Source: Anaerolineales bacterium UBA2181
GTDB taxonomy: Bacteria; Chloroflexota; Anaerolineae; Promineifilales; UBA4811
DNA: 64,000 nt
Direction of reading: 5' to 3'
Assembly: GCA_002328075.1 (NCBI GenBank)
Contig: DCVT01000031.1
Location: 186,001-250,000, forward strand
Positions 44,360 to 52,347 of this stretch are shown here, piece by piece. How positions within the stretch are numbered: the stretch's first letter is position 1; every line of letters begins with the position of its first letter. The position numbers and the translations under genes are program-made. The notes beneath the pieces are model-generated. The model was not told the origin of the DNA. It worked only from the letters and a program-made list of their open reading frames with translations, and made no database searches.

Positions 44360-45148
44360 ATGGTTCCCGAGCAGGATAAAGGCTCAGTGGGCGCAAACCC
44401 CAAGATCTCTGTACGACACCTGGATTTCTATTATGGTGGCAAGCAGGCGCTGAGCAACGTCCAGTTGGACATTCCTGCGCGTGAGATTACCGCCCTAATT
44501 GGGCCTTCCGGTTGTGGCAAAACGACCTTTCTGCGCTGCCTAAACCGGATGAATGACATGATCGACGGCGTCCGGGTGGAGGGTGAGGTCTTGCTCGACG
44601 GCGTGAACATCTACGCTCCGGGAACTGACGTGGTTGACCTGCGACGGCGTGTGGGATTGGTCTTTCAAAAACCCAATCCATTTCCTCAATCCATCTATGA
44701 CAATGTCGCCTTTGGTCCCCGGGTGTTGGGGATGAACCGCCAGGGTGATCTCGATGCCCTGGTGGAAAAGTCGCTTAGACAGGCCGCGTTGTGGGACCAG
44801 GTAAAGGATAATCTCCAGCACCCCGCGCTAGATCTGTCATTGGGTGAGCAGCAGCGGTTGTGCATTGCGCGAACGCTGGCGGTCCAGCCAGAGGTCATCC
44901 TCATGGATGAGCCTTGCAGCGCGCTTGACCCCATTGCCACGCTCAAGATAGAAGAAGTCATGCAGCAGCTCAAAGAGGAGTACACCATCGTCATTGTCAC
45001 CCACAACATGCAGCAGGCGGCACGGGTGTCCGACCAAACCGGGTTTTTCTGGCTGGGCGAATTAGTGGAATTTGATGTCACCGGCCGAATCTTTACCCGG
45101 CCCAGGTGCGACCTCACTGAGGCGTACGTTACTGGTCGGGTTGGTTAG
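44360..45148 (+). CDS. pstB: Phosphate ABC transporter ATP-binding protein PstB, copy 2
   Basis: A 262-aa PstB with canonical Walker A GPSGCGKTT, Q-loop FQKPNPFPQSIYDNVAFGPR and switch VTHNMQQAARVSD. The ABC signature reads LSLGEQQRLCIAR instead of LSGGQQQR, so the second residue pair of the motif is altered. Walker B is VILMDEPCSALDP. It is transcribed divergently from pstSCAB and coupled to phoU (15-bp gap). It may form a mixed ATPase dimer with copy 1, whose own Q-loop is unusual, or signal through PhoU. The start is ATG 44360. Confidence 0.92.
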   Translation: MVPEQDKGSVGANPKISVRHLDFYYGGKQALSNVQLDIPAREITALIGPSGCGKTTFLRCLNRMNDMIDGVRVEGEVLLDGVNIYAPGTDVVDLRRRVGLVFQKPNPFPQSIYDNVAFGPRVLGMNRQGDLDALVEKSLRQAALWDQVKDNLQHPALDLSLGEQQRLCIARTLAVQPEVILMDEPCSALDPIATLKIEEVMQQLKEEYTIVIVTHNMQQAARVSDQTGFFWLGELVEFDVTGRIFTRPRCDLTEAYVTGRVG

Positions 45149-45163
45149 CAGGGAGATGCCACC

Positions 45164-45853
45164 ATGACGCAGACTCGCAGCACTTTCGACCGCGAATTGG
45201 CTGGAATCCAGGATCACATCTTGCAGATGGGAAGCATGTTGGAGCATGCTATCCGGCGTTCGATTGAAGCCTTGAGAAACCAGGACACAGACCTGGCTCG
45301 CCGCATCGTGGCGGACGATCAGAAGGTGAACGATCTGCGCTATGTCATCGAGGAGGATTGCATGGCGCTGATAGCTACTCAGCAACCGGTGGCAGGGGAT
45401 CTACGACGGATTATCGCCTCCATGCACATCGCCATCGAAATGGAGCGAATGGCGGATCATGCTGAGGGAATTGCCCACCTGGTCATCCGAATGGCCGGCG
45501 AGCCGCTGCTAAAACCACTGATAGATATTCCCCGGATGGCAGAGGTGGCGTGCGAGGTGCTGCAGTCCAACCTTGATGCTTATGTCGTCGGTGATGCTTC
45601 GGCAGCCACAGCGGCCGCCGGCCGTGACGCGGAAATCGATCACCTTTACGATCAGGTCTTTCGCGAGTTGTTGACCTTTATGATCCAGGACCCGCACACT
45701 GTCAACCGCGCCACGTTCCTGCTCTGGGTAGCACACAACCTGGAGCGTATCGGCGATCGGTTAGTCAACTTCTCTGAAAGGGTTGTCTTTATGACTACCG
45801 GCCAACTGCGCGAATTGGACGGCAGTTGGAGCAAGGACGAGCCACCCGGTTAG
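45164..45853 (+). CDS. phoU: Phosphate signalling protein PhoU
   Basis: A 229-aa all-helical PhoU with two three-helix repeats. The metal-binding motifs are degenerate versions of ExxxD: RRIVADDQKVNDLRYVIEEDC in repeat one and AGRDAEIDHLYDQVFRELL in repeat two. The HIAIEMERMADHAEGIAHL and HNLERIGDRLVNFSERV helices are typical. PhoU links Pst to PhoR signalling in the cytoplasm. It is preceded by GGGAG and the second pstB. A hairpin beyond the stop (45864-45893) may end this transcript too. Confidence 0.95.
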   Translation: MTQTRSTFDRELAGIQDHILQMGSMLEHAIRRSIEALRNQDTDLARRIVADDQKVNDLRYVIEEDCMALIATQQPVAGDLRRIIASMHIAIEMERMADHAEGIAHLVIRMAGEPLLKPLIDIPRMAEVACEVLQSNLDAYVVGDASAATAAAGRDAEIDHLYDQVFRELLTFMIQDPHTVNRATFLLWVAHNLERIGDRLVNFSERVVFMTTGQLRELDGSWSKDEPPG

Positions 45854-45857
45854 GAGG

Positions 45858-45893
45858 GAAAAAAGAGGGCGACCCGCTGAAAGGCCGCCCTCT
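45858..45893 (-). terminator. Rho-independent terminator shared by convergent genes
   Basis: AGAGGGCGACC (45864-45874) pairs with GGCCGCCCTCT (45883-45893) with one mismatch and an 8-nt loop. On the minus strand seven T follow, so it terminates the peroxiredoxin gene; it also lies just past phoU. Confidence 0.75.
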
Positions 45894-45902
45894 GGTCACT
45901 CA

Positions 45903-46379
45903 TCAGACCTTGGCAGTTGCCCCAAGGATTTCGTCGATGTCTGGTTGCTCTTTGATGGGGTAGACCTTTTTCCAGCGCACGATTCCCTCTTGGTCCACCA
46001 CGAAAACTGCCCGTTCGCTAATACCATCGGCTTCCCGCAAGATGCCGTACTGACTGGCGACCTGCCCGTGCGGATTAAAGTCAGCCAGCAGTTGCAGATT
46101 GCTCAAACGCATCATCTCGGACCAAGCTTTCTTGGCGGGTGCGCTATCAACACGGATGCCCAGTCCGACAGCGCCAAGCTCGGCCAATTCCTTTCCTTTA
46201 TTGTCCAAATTCTGCATCTGAATCTGGCAAACGCCGGTAAAGGCCAGGGGATGGAAAGAGAGCACAACCTTATGCTTACCTGGAAGGTCGCCCAGAGTCG
46301 CCGCATTCCCGTGCTGGTCCTTGAGGGTGAAATCAGGTGCCCGGTCGCCGACGCTGATTTCCACGGTGCGCCTCTCCAT
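45903..46379 (-). CDS. 1-Cys peroxiredoxin (AhpE/BCP-like)
   Basis: A 158-aa thioredoxin-fold peroxidase. The peroxidatic motif is HPLAFTGVC51 (PxxxTxxC); no other cysteine exists in the protein, so resolution needs an external thiol. Arg in the ERAVFVVDQEGIVRW region completes the usual active site. It reduces peroxides in the cytoplasm. ATG 46377-46379 is chosen by homology; the long open frame upstream to 46709 is the antisense-like shadow of the ferritin gene. It lies 19 bp after the ferritin gene and forms an iron/peroxide defence pair with it. Confidence 0.92.
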   Translation of the reverse strand: MERRTVEISVGDRAPDFTLKDQHGNAATLGDLPGKHKVVLSFHPLAFTGVCQIQMQNLDNKGKELAELGAVGLGIRVDSAPAKKAWSEMMRLSNLQLLADFNPHGQVASQYGILREADGISERAVFVVDQEGIVRWKKVYPIKEQPDIDEILGATAKV

Positions 46380-46398
46380 CCGCGAGTTCCGTCCAGAT

Positions 46399-46887
46399 TT
46401 ACTCGCGTTTCGCCAACTGGCGGTCAAGCATAAAGATGCCAGTCTTGCTGCCAGCAACCATCTCGAGCTGTTCCACGATGCCGCGAGCGTTAGCTTCTTC
46501 CTCAACCTGCTCCTCGATGAACCAGTGAAGCAGCGGCCGGCTGGCATAGTCATGTTCTTCCTCGGCCAACCGGTAAAGATGGTTGATGCTTTCGCTGATA
46601 AACTGCTCGTGAGCATAGGCGGCCTTGAAAGCTGCCATCGGGGATTCGTACTGGACGCTGGGTTCATCCAGAGCAGCCAACGCCACGTTACCACCACGTT
46701 CAAAGACAAAGTGGTAGAACTTCATCCCATGTTCCATTTCCTCCTCGGCCTGGGCTCGCATCCAGTGGGCAAAGCCCGGAAGGTTATGTGAGTCAAAATA
46801 GGCCGCCATTCCAAGGTAGATGTAGGCCGAGTTCAGCTCGTTCTTGATCTGTGCATTGTACGCGTTGTTGAGTCGTTCGCTAAGCAT
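46399..46887 (-). CDS. ftnA: Non-haem ferritin
   Basis: A 162-aa ferritin of the bacterial FtnA class. Ferroxidase-centre ligands are visible: Glu17 in KNELNSAYIYL, Glu49/Glu50 and His53 in AEEEMEHGMKFY, and the later EEEHDY and EEQVEEE helices. It oxidises and stores iron. The gene has AAGGAG at good distance before ATG 46885-46887. A TATACT -10 box (46949-46954, minus strand) has no good -35, and the A/T-rich palindrome CAATCATTG (46923-46931) lies between it and the gene, a possible metal-regulator site. Confidence 0.94.
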   Translation of the reverse strand: MLSERLNNAYNAQIKNELNSAYIYLGMAAYFDSHNLPGFAHWMRAQAEEEMEHGMKFYHFVFERGGNVALAALDEPSVQYESPMAAFKAAYAHEQFISESINHLYRLAEEEHDYASRPLLHWFIEEQVEEEANARGIVEQLEMVAGSKTGIFMLDRQLAKRE

Positions 46888-46995
46888 TTTCTATCTCCTT
46901 TTTTCTGCCAACAACCTATTGACAATCATTGATCCATCGGTCTTACCTAGTATACCATATTTTGATCAGACCAATTTTCGAAACCCCGGGGTTGG

Positions 46996-47036
46996 CCGAA
47001 CGAAAAATCGGCGCCCTGGGGCGCCGATCTTTCGTT
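46996..47036. terminator. Rho-independent terminator after the malic enzyme gene
   Basis: ATCGGCGCC (47007-47015) pairs perfectly with GGCGCCGAT (47020-47028) around CTGG, extended by GAACGAAA/TTTCGTTC on the outside. On the minus strand TTTTCG follows. Confidence 0.75.
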
Positions 47037-47057
47037 CAAGAAATCGAATGGTCCGGC

Positions 47058-49307
47058 TCAGCCTGCGCGTGCTTGCGCATCCACCACGGCCAGGGCTGCC
47101 GTGTTCACGATGTCCTGCACCTCAACGCCGCGCTGGAGCAGATGGACCGACTTGGCCGTGCCCATGAGCACTGGACCAATCGCCTCGGCTCCACCCAGCC
47201 GGTTCAGCAGCTTGTATGCCACATTGGCCGCATCCAGATTGGGGAACACCAGGACATTGGCGTCGCGCACCTGGCTAAAGGGGTACAGCTCATCGATGAT
47301 CTCTGGCACGACTGCTGTATCTGCCATCATCTCGCCGTCAATCACCAAGTCCGGCCGGCAAGATCGCACGATCTCCACTGCCCGCTGCACCTTTTCCGAG
47401 AAGGGATGCCGCGTGCTACCAAAGTTGGAAAAGCTGATCATGGCGATGCGAGGTTCGATATCCAGCCGACGCACACTATCGGCCGCCATGATGGCGATCT
47501 CTGCGAGGTCTTCGGCCGTTGGGTCGATGTTGACCGTCGGGTCGGCGAAAAAGTACACTCGGTCACGCACGATCATGACGTACATGCCAGCCACTTTGTG
47601 CACCGCCTCGTCAACGCCGATAACTTGCAGCGCCGGGCCAATGACCTCGGGGTAGTTGTGGTTCACACCCGAAACATACGCGTCTGCGTCACCCATGTTC
47701 ACCATCATCGGTCCGTAGAAGCTGCGGCGGCGCATCTGCGACTGCGCGCGAGTCAGTGTGAGTCCTTTGCGTTTGCGCAGCTGGTAATGCTGCTGGCTGT
47801 AGGTCTCCAACCGTTCACTGGTGTGTGGGTTAATGATGTGGGGCCTGTAATCCAATCCGAGTTCGTCGATCACCCCACGAATGACCTGTTCCCGCCCCAG
47901 CAAGATGGGCTTCGCAATTCCCTGTGCCTCCACCAACGCTGCCGCCCGAATGATCTTGGAGGCCTCGCCCTCGCCAAAGACCAGCCGTTTGGGGTCTGCC
48001 TGGGCCCTGTGGATGATGCGACGCATCAGCTCCCAGCCTTTCCCCAAACGCGCCTCGAGCTGATCTCGATAGAGGGCCAAGTCGATGGGCCGGCGGGCGA
48101 CTCCGCTCTTCATAGCGGCCTCGGCTACCGCTGGCGCTTCCCAGAGCAGCACCCGGGGGTCAAACGGCTTGGGGATGATGTAATCCCGCCCAAATCGCAG
48201 CGACTCCAGATTGTAGGCTTTGAGCACCGAGTCGGGCACGTCCTCGCGGGCCAGAGCTGCCAGGGCTTTGGCAGCCGCCAATTTCATTTCCTCGTTGATC
48301 TGAGAGGCTCGCACGTCCAGCGCGCCGCGAAAGATAAAGGGAAACCCCAACACATTGTTGACCTGGTTGGGAAAGTCGGTGCGACCAGTAGCCATGATGA
48401 CATCCGGCCGGGCAGCTTTGGCCTCTGGATAGGTTATCTCGGGGTCTGGATTGGCCATCGCGAAAATCGCCGGATCGTTGGCCATCGAGCGGACCATGTC
48501 CTGGGTGACCACATCCGCCGCCGAAAGGCCGATAAAGATGTCGGCGCCCTTGAGCGCATCGGCCAGTGTTCGGGCGCTGGTTTCGCGGGCAAAACGGGCT
48601 TTGTACTTGTTCATACCTTCGGTCCGGCCGGCATAGATCACACCCCGCGAATCGCACATCAGGATGTTCTCCCGCTTGACTCCGCCGACAATGAGCATCT
48701 CAGCACAGGCAATCGCCGCAGCGCCCGCCCCGTTGAAAACCACCTGGACCTGGTCCATCTTTTTGCCAACTATGTCCAGCGTGTTCATCACGCCAGCTGT
48801 GACAATGATGGCCGTACCATGCTGGTCATCATGGAACACCGGGATATCCAGCATCTCTTTGAGTTTGTCCTCGATGTAAAAGCACTCCGGAGCCTTGATG
48901 TCCTCCAGGTTGATGCCGCCAAAGGTGGGCGCAATAGCACGGACCACATTGATGACTTCGTCGGGGTCCTCCGAGTCCACCTCGATGTCGAACACGTCGA
49001 CGTCGGCAAATCGCTTGAACAGTACCCCCTTGCCTTCCATGACCGGTTTGGAGGCCAACGCTCCCCGGTTGCCCAGCCCGAGAATGGCAGTGCCATTGGA
49101 TACAACTGCCACCAGGTTGCCCTTGGCAGTGTAACGGTATGCGTCGTCCGGGTTCTTTTCGATCTCCAGCACGGGAATAGCCACACCTGGGGTGTATGCC
49201 AGCGAGAGGTCCAGTTGCGTCCGGGCAGGCTTGGTGGCAACCACCTCGATCTTGCCCGGCCTTCCGCGGGCATGGTAATCCAGCGCTATCTCCTTGGTGA
49301 TCTTCAT
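47058..49307 (-). CDS. maeB: NADP-dependent malic enzyme with C-terminal phosphotransacetylase-like domain
   Basis: The 749-aa protein has the MaeB layout. Residues 1-390 are malic enzyme (SLAYTPGVAIPVLEIEKNP, IPVFHDDQHGTAIIV, FNGAGAAAIACAEMLI). Residues about 420-749 are a PTA/PTB domain (RLVFGEGEASKIIRAA, MMVNMGDADAYVSG), which in MaeB is regulatory and binds acetyl-CoA without known transferase activity. The reaction is malate to pyruvate, CO2 and NADPH. ATG 49305-49307 follows AAAGGAG at 7 nt. The long plus-strand frame over the same interval is a shadow. It sits behind a good promoter with tandem upstream repeats. Confidence 0.95.
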   Translation of the reverse strand: MKITKEIALDYHARGRPGKIEVVATKPARTQLDLSLAYTPGVAIPVLEIEKNPDDAYRYTAKGNLVAVVSNGTAILGLGNRGALASKPVMEGKGVLFKRFADVDVFDIEVDSEDPDEVINVVRAIAPTFGGINLEDIKAPECFYIEDKLKEMLDIPVFHDDQHGTAIIVTAGVMNTLDIVGKKMDQVQVVFNGAGAAAIACAEMLIVGGVKRENILMCDSRGVIYAGRTEGMNKYKARFARETSARTLADALKGADIFIGLSAADVVTQDMVRSMANDPAIFAMANPDPEITYPEAKAARPDVIMATGRTDFPNQVNNVLGFPFIFRGALDVRASQINEEMKLAAAKALAALAREDVPDSVLKAYNLESLRFGRDYIIPKPFDPRVLLWEAPAVAEAAMKSGVARRPIDLALYRDQLEARLGKGWELMRRIIHRAQADPKRLVFGEGEASKIIRAAALVEAQGIAKPILLGREQVIRGVIDELGLDYRPHIINPHTSERLETYSQQHYQLRKRKGLTLTRAQSQMRRRSFYGPMMVNMGDADAYVSGVNHNYPEVIGPALQVIGVDEAVHKVAGMYVMIVRDRVYFFADPTVNIDPTAEDLAEIAIMAADSVRRLDIEPRIAMISFSNFGSTRHPFSEKVQRAVEIVRSCRPDLVIDGEMMADTAVVPEIIDELYPFSQVRDANVLVFPNLDAANVAYKLLNRLGGAEAIGPVLMGTAKSVHLLQRGVEVQDIVNTAALAVVDAQARAG

Positions 49308-49346
49308 CGATTGACTCCTTTCAAAAACACAAATCAACCCAGCATA

Positions 49347-49375
49347 ATTGTATCCGCCAAGCTGTGCTTGTGCAA
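49347..49375 (-). promoter_or_regulatory. Promoter of maeB
   Basis: On the minus strand TTGCAC (49375 to 49370), 17-bp spacer and TACAAT (49352 to 49347). Confidence 0.7.
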
Positions 49376-49380
49376 GTGAA

Positions 49381-49411
49381 ATATGTCACAGTCTGGGTGT
49401 ATATGTCACAG
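49381..49411. repeat. Tandem 11-bp direct repeats upstream of the maeB promoter
   Basis: ATATGTCACAG at 49381-49391 and again, identical, at 49401-49411, exactly 20 bp apart (two helical turns). They lie directly upstream of the -35 box, the place for an activator. They could instead be an insertion-sequence end. Confidence 0.6.
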
Positions 49412-49455
49412 ACGATCGGGAATATGGCGATCGCTCGCAAATCGGTTGGGGGCGG

Positions 49456-51609
49456 TCAACGAGTGGACCGCAAACGCATGCCGTTCAGGATCACGGCGAC
49501 CGAAGCCCCAACGTCAGCCACAACGGCCATCCACAGGGTTGCCAAACCGGCCGCCGCCAGGACAAATATGGCTGCCTTGATGGCGAGCGCAAACACGATA
49601 TTGGCTGTCACCGTCCGCCTGGTCCGACGGCTGAGCGCGAGAATGTAGGGTAGTTGGGTGAGGTCGTCCGCCATGAGGACTATGTCGGCCGTCTCCATGG
49701 CCTGGTTCGATCCGGCGCCACCCATGGCGATGCCCACATCCGCCTGCGCCAGCGCCGGTGCGTCGTTTACGCCATCGCCAACCATGGCGACGGTTCCATA
49801 CCTGGCATTGAGCGCGGCAATTGCTGCCATCTTTTGCTCCGGCAACAGCTCTGCTTGCACCTGGTCGACCCCGACCTCCTTACCGATGGCGTAGGCCACC
49901 GCCGGGTGGTCCCCTGTTAGCATGACGGTGTGAATGCGCTCAGCCTTGATGGCATCCAGGACGGCGCGGCTCTCTTTGCGGGGAGTGTCGGCCACTGCTA
50001 GCAGGCCGCACACCAGGTTGCCGTGTTGCACCATCATCACCGTCTTGCCCTGAGCGGCAAGCGCCTCGGCTTGTTGGCAGATGTCCTCCCGATGAGGAAA
50101 GTATCGGTCGAAATGTGAGTGGTTGGCCACGGTCACCGCGGTCCCATTGACGGTTCCCTCCAGGCCCCGACCGCTCAGCACAGTGACATCCTGCGCGGGC
50201 GAGAGCGCGATCGCGCGCGCCGCAGCCTCCGCCAACAGAGCCCGGGCCAGCGGATGAGCGGATTGTGCTTCCAGAGAGGCGGCGTACTGCAACCCGCAGG
50301 TATCGGGGCACTCGCCGCAATCACACACCTGCAGAACGTCCGTGGTAACGGGATTTCCCTGCGTGAGGGTGCCGGTCTTGTCAAACGCCATTACGCGCAC
50401 CCGGCTCAGGCCGTCCAGGTAACGGCCGCCTTTGATGAGCACGCCGCGCGCCGCGGCGTTGGTCATGGCACTGACCAGGCTGACCGGGGTACTGATGACC
50501 AAAGCGCAGGGACAGGCGATAACTAGCATCTGAAGGGCACGCATGAGCCATCCCGTATTGCCCCAGAACGGCTGCCCCAGTAACAGCGGAGGCACGGTCG
50601 CCACCAGCAAAGCCAAACCAGCCACGGTTGGCGTGTAAACCCGAGCAAACCGGTCGATGAATCGCTGCACCGGCGCCTGCCGGGACTGCGCCTGCTGAAC
50701 GAGCGCCACCATCCGACTCAGCGTGTTGTCAGCAGAAATCCGACTGACCCCAACTTGCAGCGCACCTTCGCCGTTCATGGTGCCGGCATAGACCTCATCG
50801 CCCGGACCTTTTTCTATCGGCATGCTTTCGCCGGTCACCGGGGCCTGATCAACCGTGCTCCGGCCAGAGATTACGGTGCCGTCTATGCTCACCCGCTCGC
50901 CGGGCCGCACAAGCACCACGTCGCCTATGGCCAATTCCTCCACGGCGATTGGCCGGAACTCACCATCTGGCGTCTGCCTGAGAGCAACCGTAGGCGCAAG
51001 GTCTAGCAAGCTCTCCAGGGCTCCGCGGGCGCGGTCGGCAGCGAATCCTTCCAGCGCTTCGCCCAGAGCAAAAAGAACCACAACCAGCGCGGCCTCTGCC
51101 CATTCGCCGATGAATACGGCGCCGGTCACCGCGATCATCATGAGCGTGTTGATGCCTAGCAGCCGGGCGCGTGTTACCTCTCGCCATGCCTGTTGGGCAA
51201 CAGGCATCGCTCCGATCAGGATGGCAACGCCAAATAGTGTTTTGGCCGCCAAAGGCCAGCCGAACAAGGCACCGGCGAACCCGAGCACCGCCAGCAGACC
51301 GGCCAGTGTTGTCAGGGTGGTTTGGCGCCGGGACAGGAGAAAACGCACAAAGCCCAGAGCAGGGCCGCTGCCCAAAGCCGGTCGTCTGGCCACCAATGTG
51401 TGCCCGGTGGACGCCACTGCCCTGACCAATGGGTCGAGGTCTAATTCGCTGCCCGAGTAGGTGACTGAGAGAGTGCCAGAAGCCAGGTCAACCTGACTTC
51501 CCGTGATCTGCTTCAGTTGTAATACGGTCTCACGGACCAGCTCGGCACAATCGTTTCAGGTGAGGCCCGAGATGGAGAAGGTCTGGCGCCCTTGATCCGG
51601 AGACGGCAT
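49456..51609 (-). CDS. P1B-type heavy-metal ATPase with Sec in the HMA motif (UxxC)
   Basis: Reading through TGA at 51556-51558 gives a 717-aa protein. Residues about 9-70 are an HMA domain, FSISGLT-U18-NDC21A, where family members have GMTCxxCA; a conventional call starting at TTG 51429 loses this domain. The rest is a complete P1B ATPase: CPC (366-368) followed by ALVISTP, phosphorylation motif D410KTGTLT, SAHPLA, TGDHPAVA, GDGVNDAPAL, a Lys in the seventh helix (FALAIKAAIF) and the late DVGAS. These TM motifs are those of P1B-2 Zn/Cd/Pb exporters. A Cys cluster (429, 431, 434, 438) lies after the phosphorylation site. ATG 51607-51609 is 11 nt past the DsrE-like gene; no clear ribosome-binding site, so coupling is likely. 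The ATPase is certain; Sec is well supported but untested. Confidence 0.85.
51517..51550 (-). promoter_or_regulatory. Candidate bacterial SECIS element (P-type ATPase gene)
   Basis: On the minus strand the UGA is followed after 21 nt by loop CGTGA, closed by GGTC/GACC plus a U-G pair. An outer stem TTGT/ACAA lies across an internal loop. Distance, short loop and an early G in the loop fit the bacterial SECIS pattern, though the stem is weaker than in the HesB-like gene. Confidence 0.5.
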
Positions 51610-51620
51610 CGAGTGGGTGT

Positions 51621-52043
51621 TCAGATGAAAAGAGTGATCGACGAGTCGCGCGCTTCTTGGATGTACATGCCCACGGCGCCGTATTCGTCAATCCATTCCT
51701 GCCGCATCTGTTCTTTGCTGATGCCCATGATTTCCATGGTCATCTCACAGGCGATGACCTTGCCGCCCAGTTCCCTGAAATCAGTCATCAACCGTTCCAA
51801 TGAGGCAACCCGGGCCTTTTTCATGCGCCGGCGGATCATCCATTTGCCCAGACCGAGCATATGCATCTTGGAAAGGGGGCCCTTTTCCAAACCGCCCTTG
51901 GTGAGGCGCTGTAACCCCCAGAACGTAAAGTAGATCGACGCCTCCATGCCCATTGACAGCGCTCCATTGCCGATTATGAGAGCGCTATACAGTTTGTCCA
52001 TGTCGCCGCTGTGTAGCACCATGGTAACTCGTGGTGTCGCCAT
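51621..52043 (-). CDS. DsrE/DsrF-like protein
   Basis: A 140-aa cytoplasmic protein of the DsrE-like fold (peroxiredoxin-like annotation in some genomes): VTMVLHSGDMDKLYSALIIGNGALSMGMEASIYFTFWGL, then LGGKVIACEMTMEIMGI with a single conserved-looking Cys in the ACEM loop, where DsrE/TusD relatives carry their persulfide cysteine. DsrE-family proteins pass persulfide sulfur to or from TusA. It lies 66 bp after tusA in the same operon, which fits a sulfur relay. GAGGA precedes ATG 52041-52043. Confidence 0.88.
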   Translation of the reverse strand: MATPRVTMVLHSGDMDKLYSALIIGNGALSMGMEASIYFTFWGLQRLTKGGLEKGPLSKMHMLGLGKWMIRRRMKKARVASLERLMTDFRELGGKVIACEMTMEIMGISKEQMRQEWIDEYGAVGMYIQEARDSSITLFI

Positions 52044-52109
52044 TCTGTCCTCGTTATGCGATTCCTATTGCGCTACGCAATCTGTCTTGGATTTGTCCCC
52101 AAGCGGTAG

Positions 52110-52331
52110 TCAACGCTGGATGCGTATGGACCAGTCGGTGTCCAGTCCTTCAATTCCAAGCAGTTGCAGACCCAACGCCTCAACGGCCATGGGGATCTCT
52201 TTCATGGAGGCGGGGTGGGTGCCCAACACCTTGACGATGCTCCCTGGCGCTGCCGTGCGTAGAGCTTTGCGCATTTCCACCAGAGGCACCGGGCAGGTCT
52301 CTCCCCGCACATCAACCAGAATATCGCTCAT
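52110..52331 (-). CDS. TusA/SirA-family sulfur carrier
   Basis: A 73-aa TusA-like protein. The catalytic Cys13 lies in RGETCPVPLVEMRKAL, the family's CPxP motif. TusA proteins accept persulfide from a cysteine desulfurase and hand it to DsrE-type or other acceptors (tRNA thiolation, molybdopterin, dissimilatory sulfur use). GGAAGG precedes ATG 52329-52331. It starts 16 bp after the IscU-MIP18 gene. Confidence 0.92.
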   Translation of the reverse strand: MSDILVDVRGETCPVPLVEMRKALRTAAPGSIVKVLGTHPASMKEIPMAVEALGLQLLGIEGLDTDWSIRIQR

Positions 52332-52347
52332 CCTAACCTTCCGTCCT

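Noticed and set aside
46929..49379. Long plus-strand open frame of about 816 codons
   Set aside because: It lies antisense to the clear malic enzyme gene, has no recognisable domain and reads like a codon-bias shadow of a GC-rich gene.
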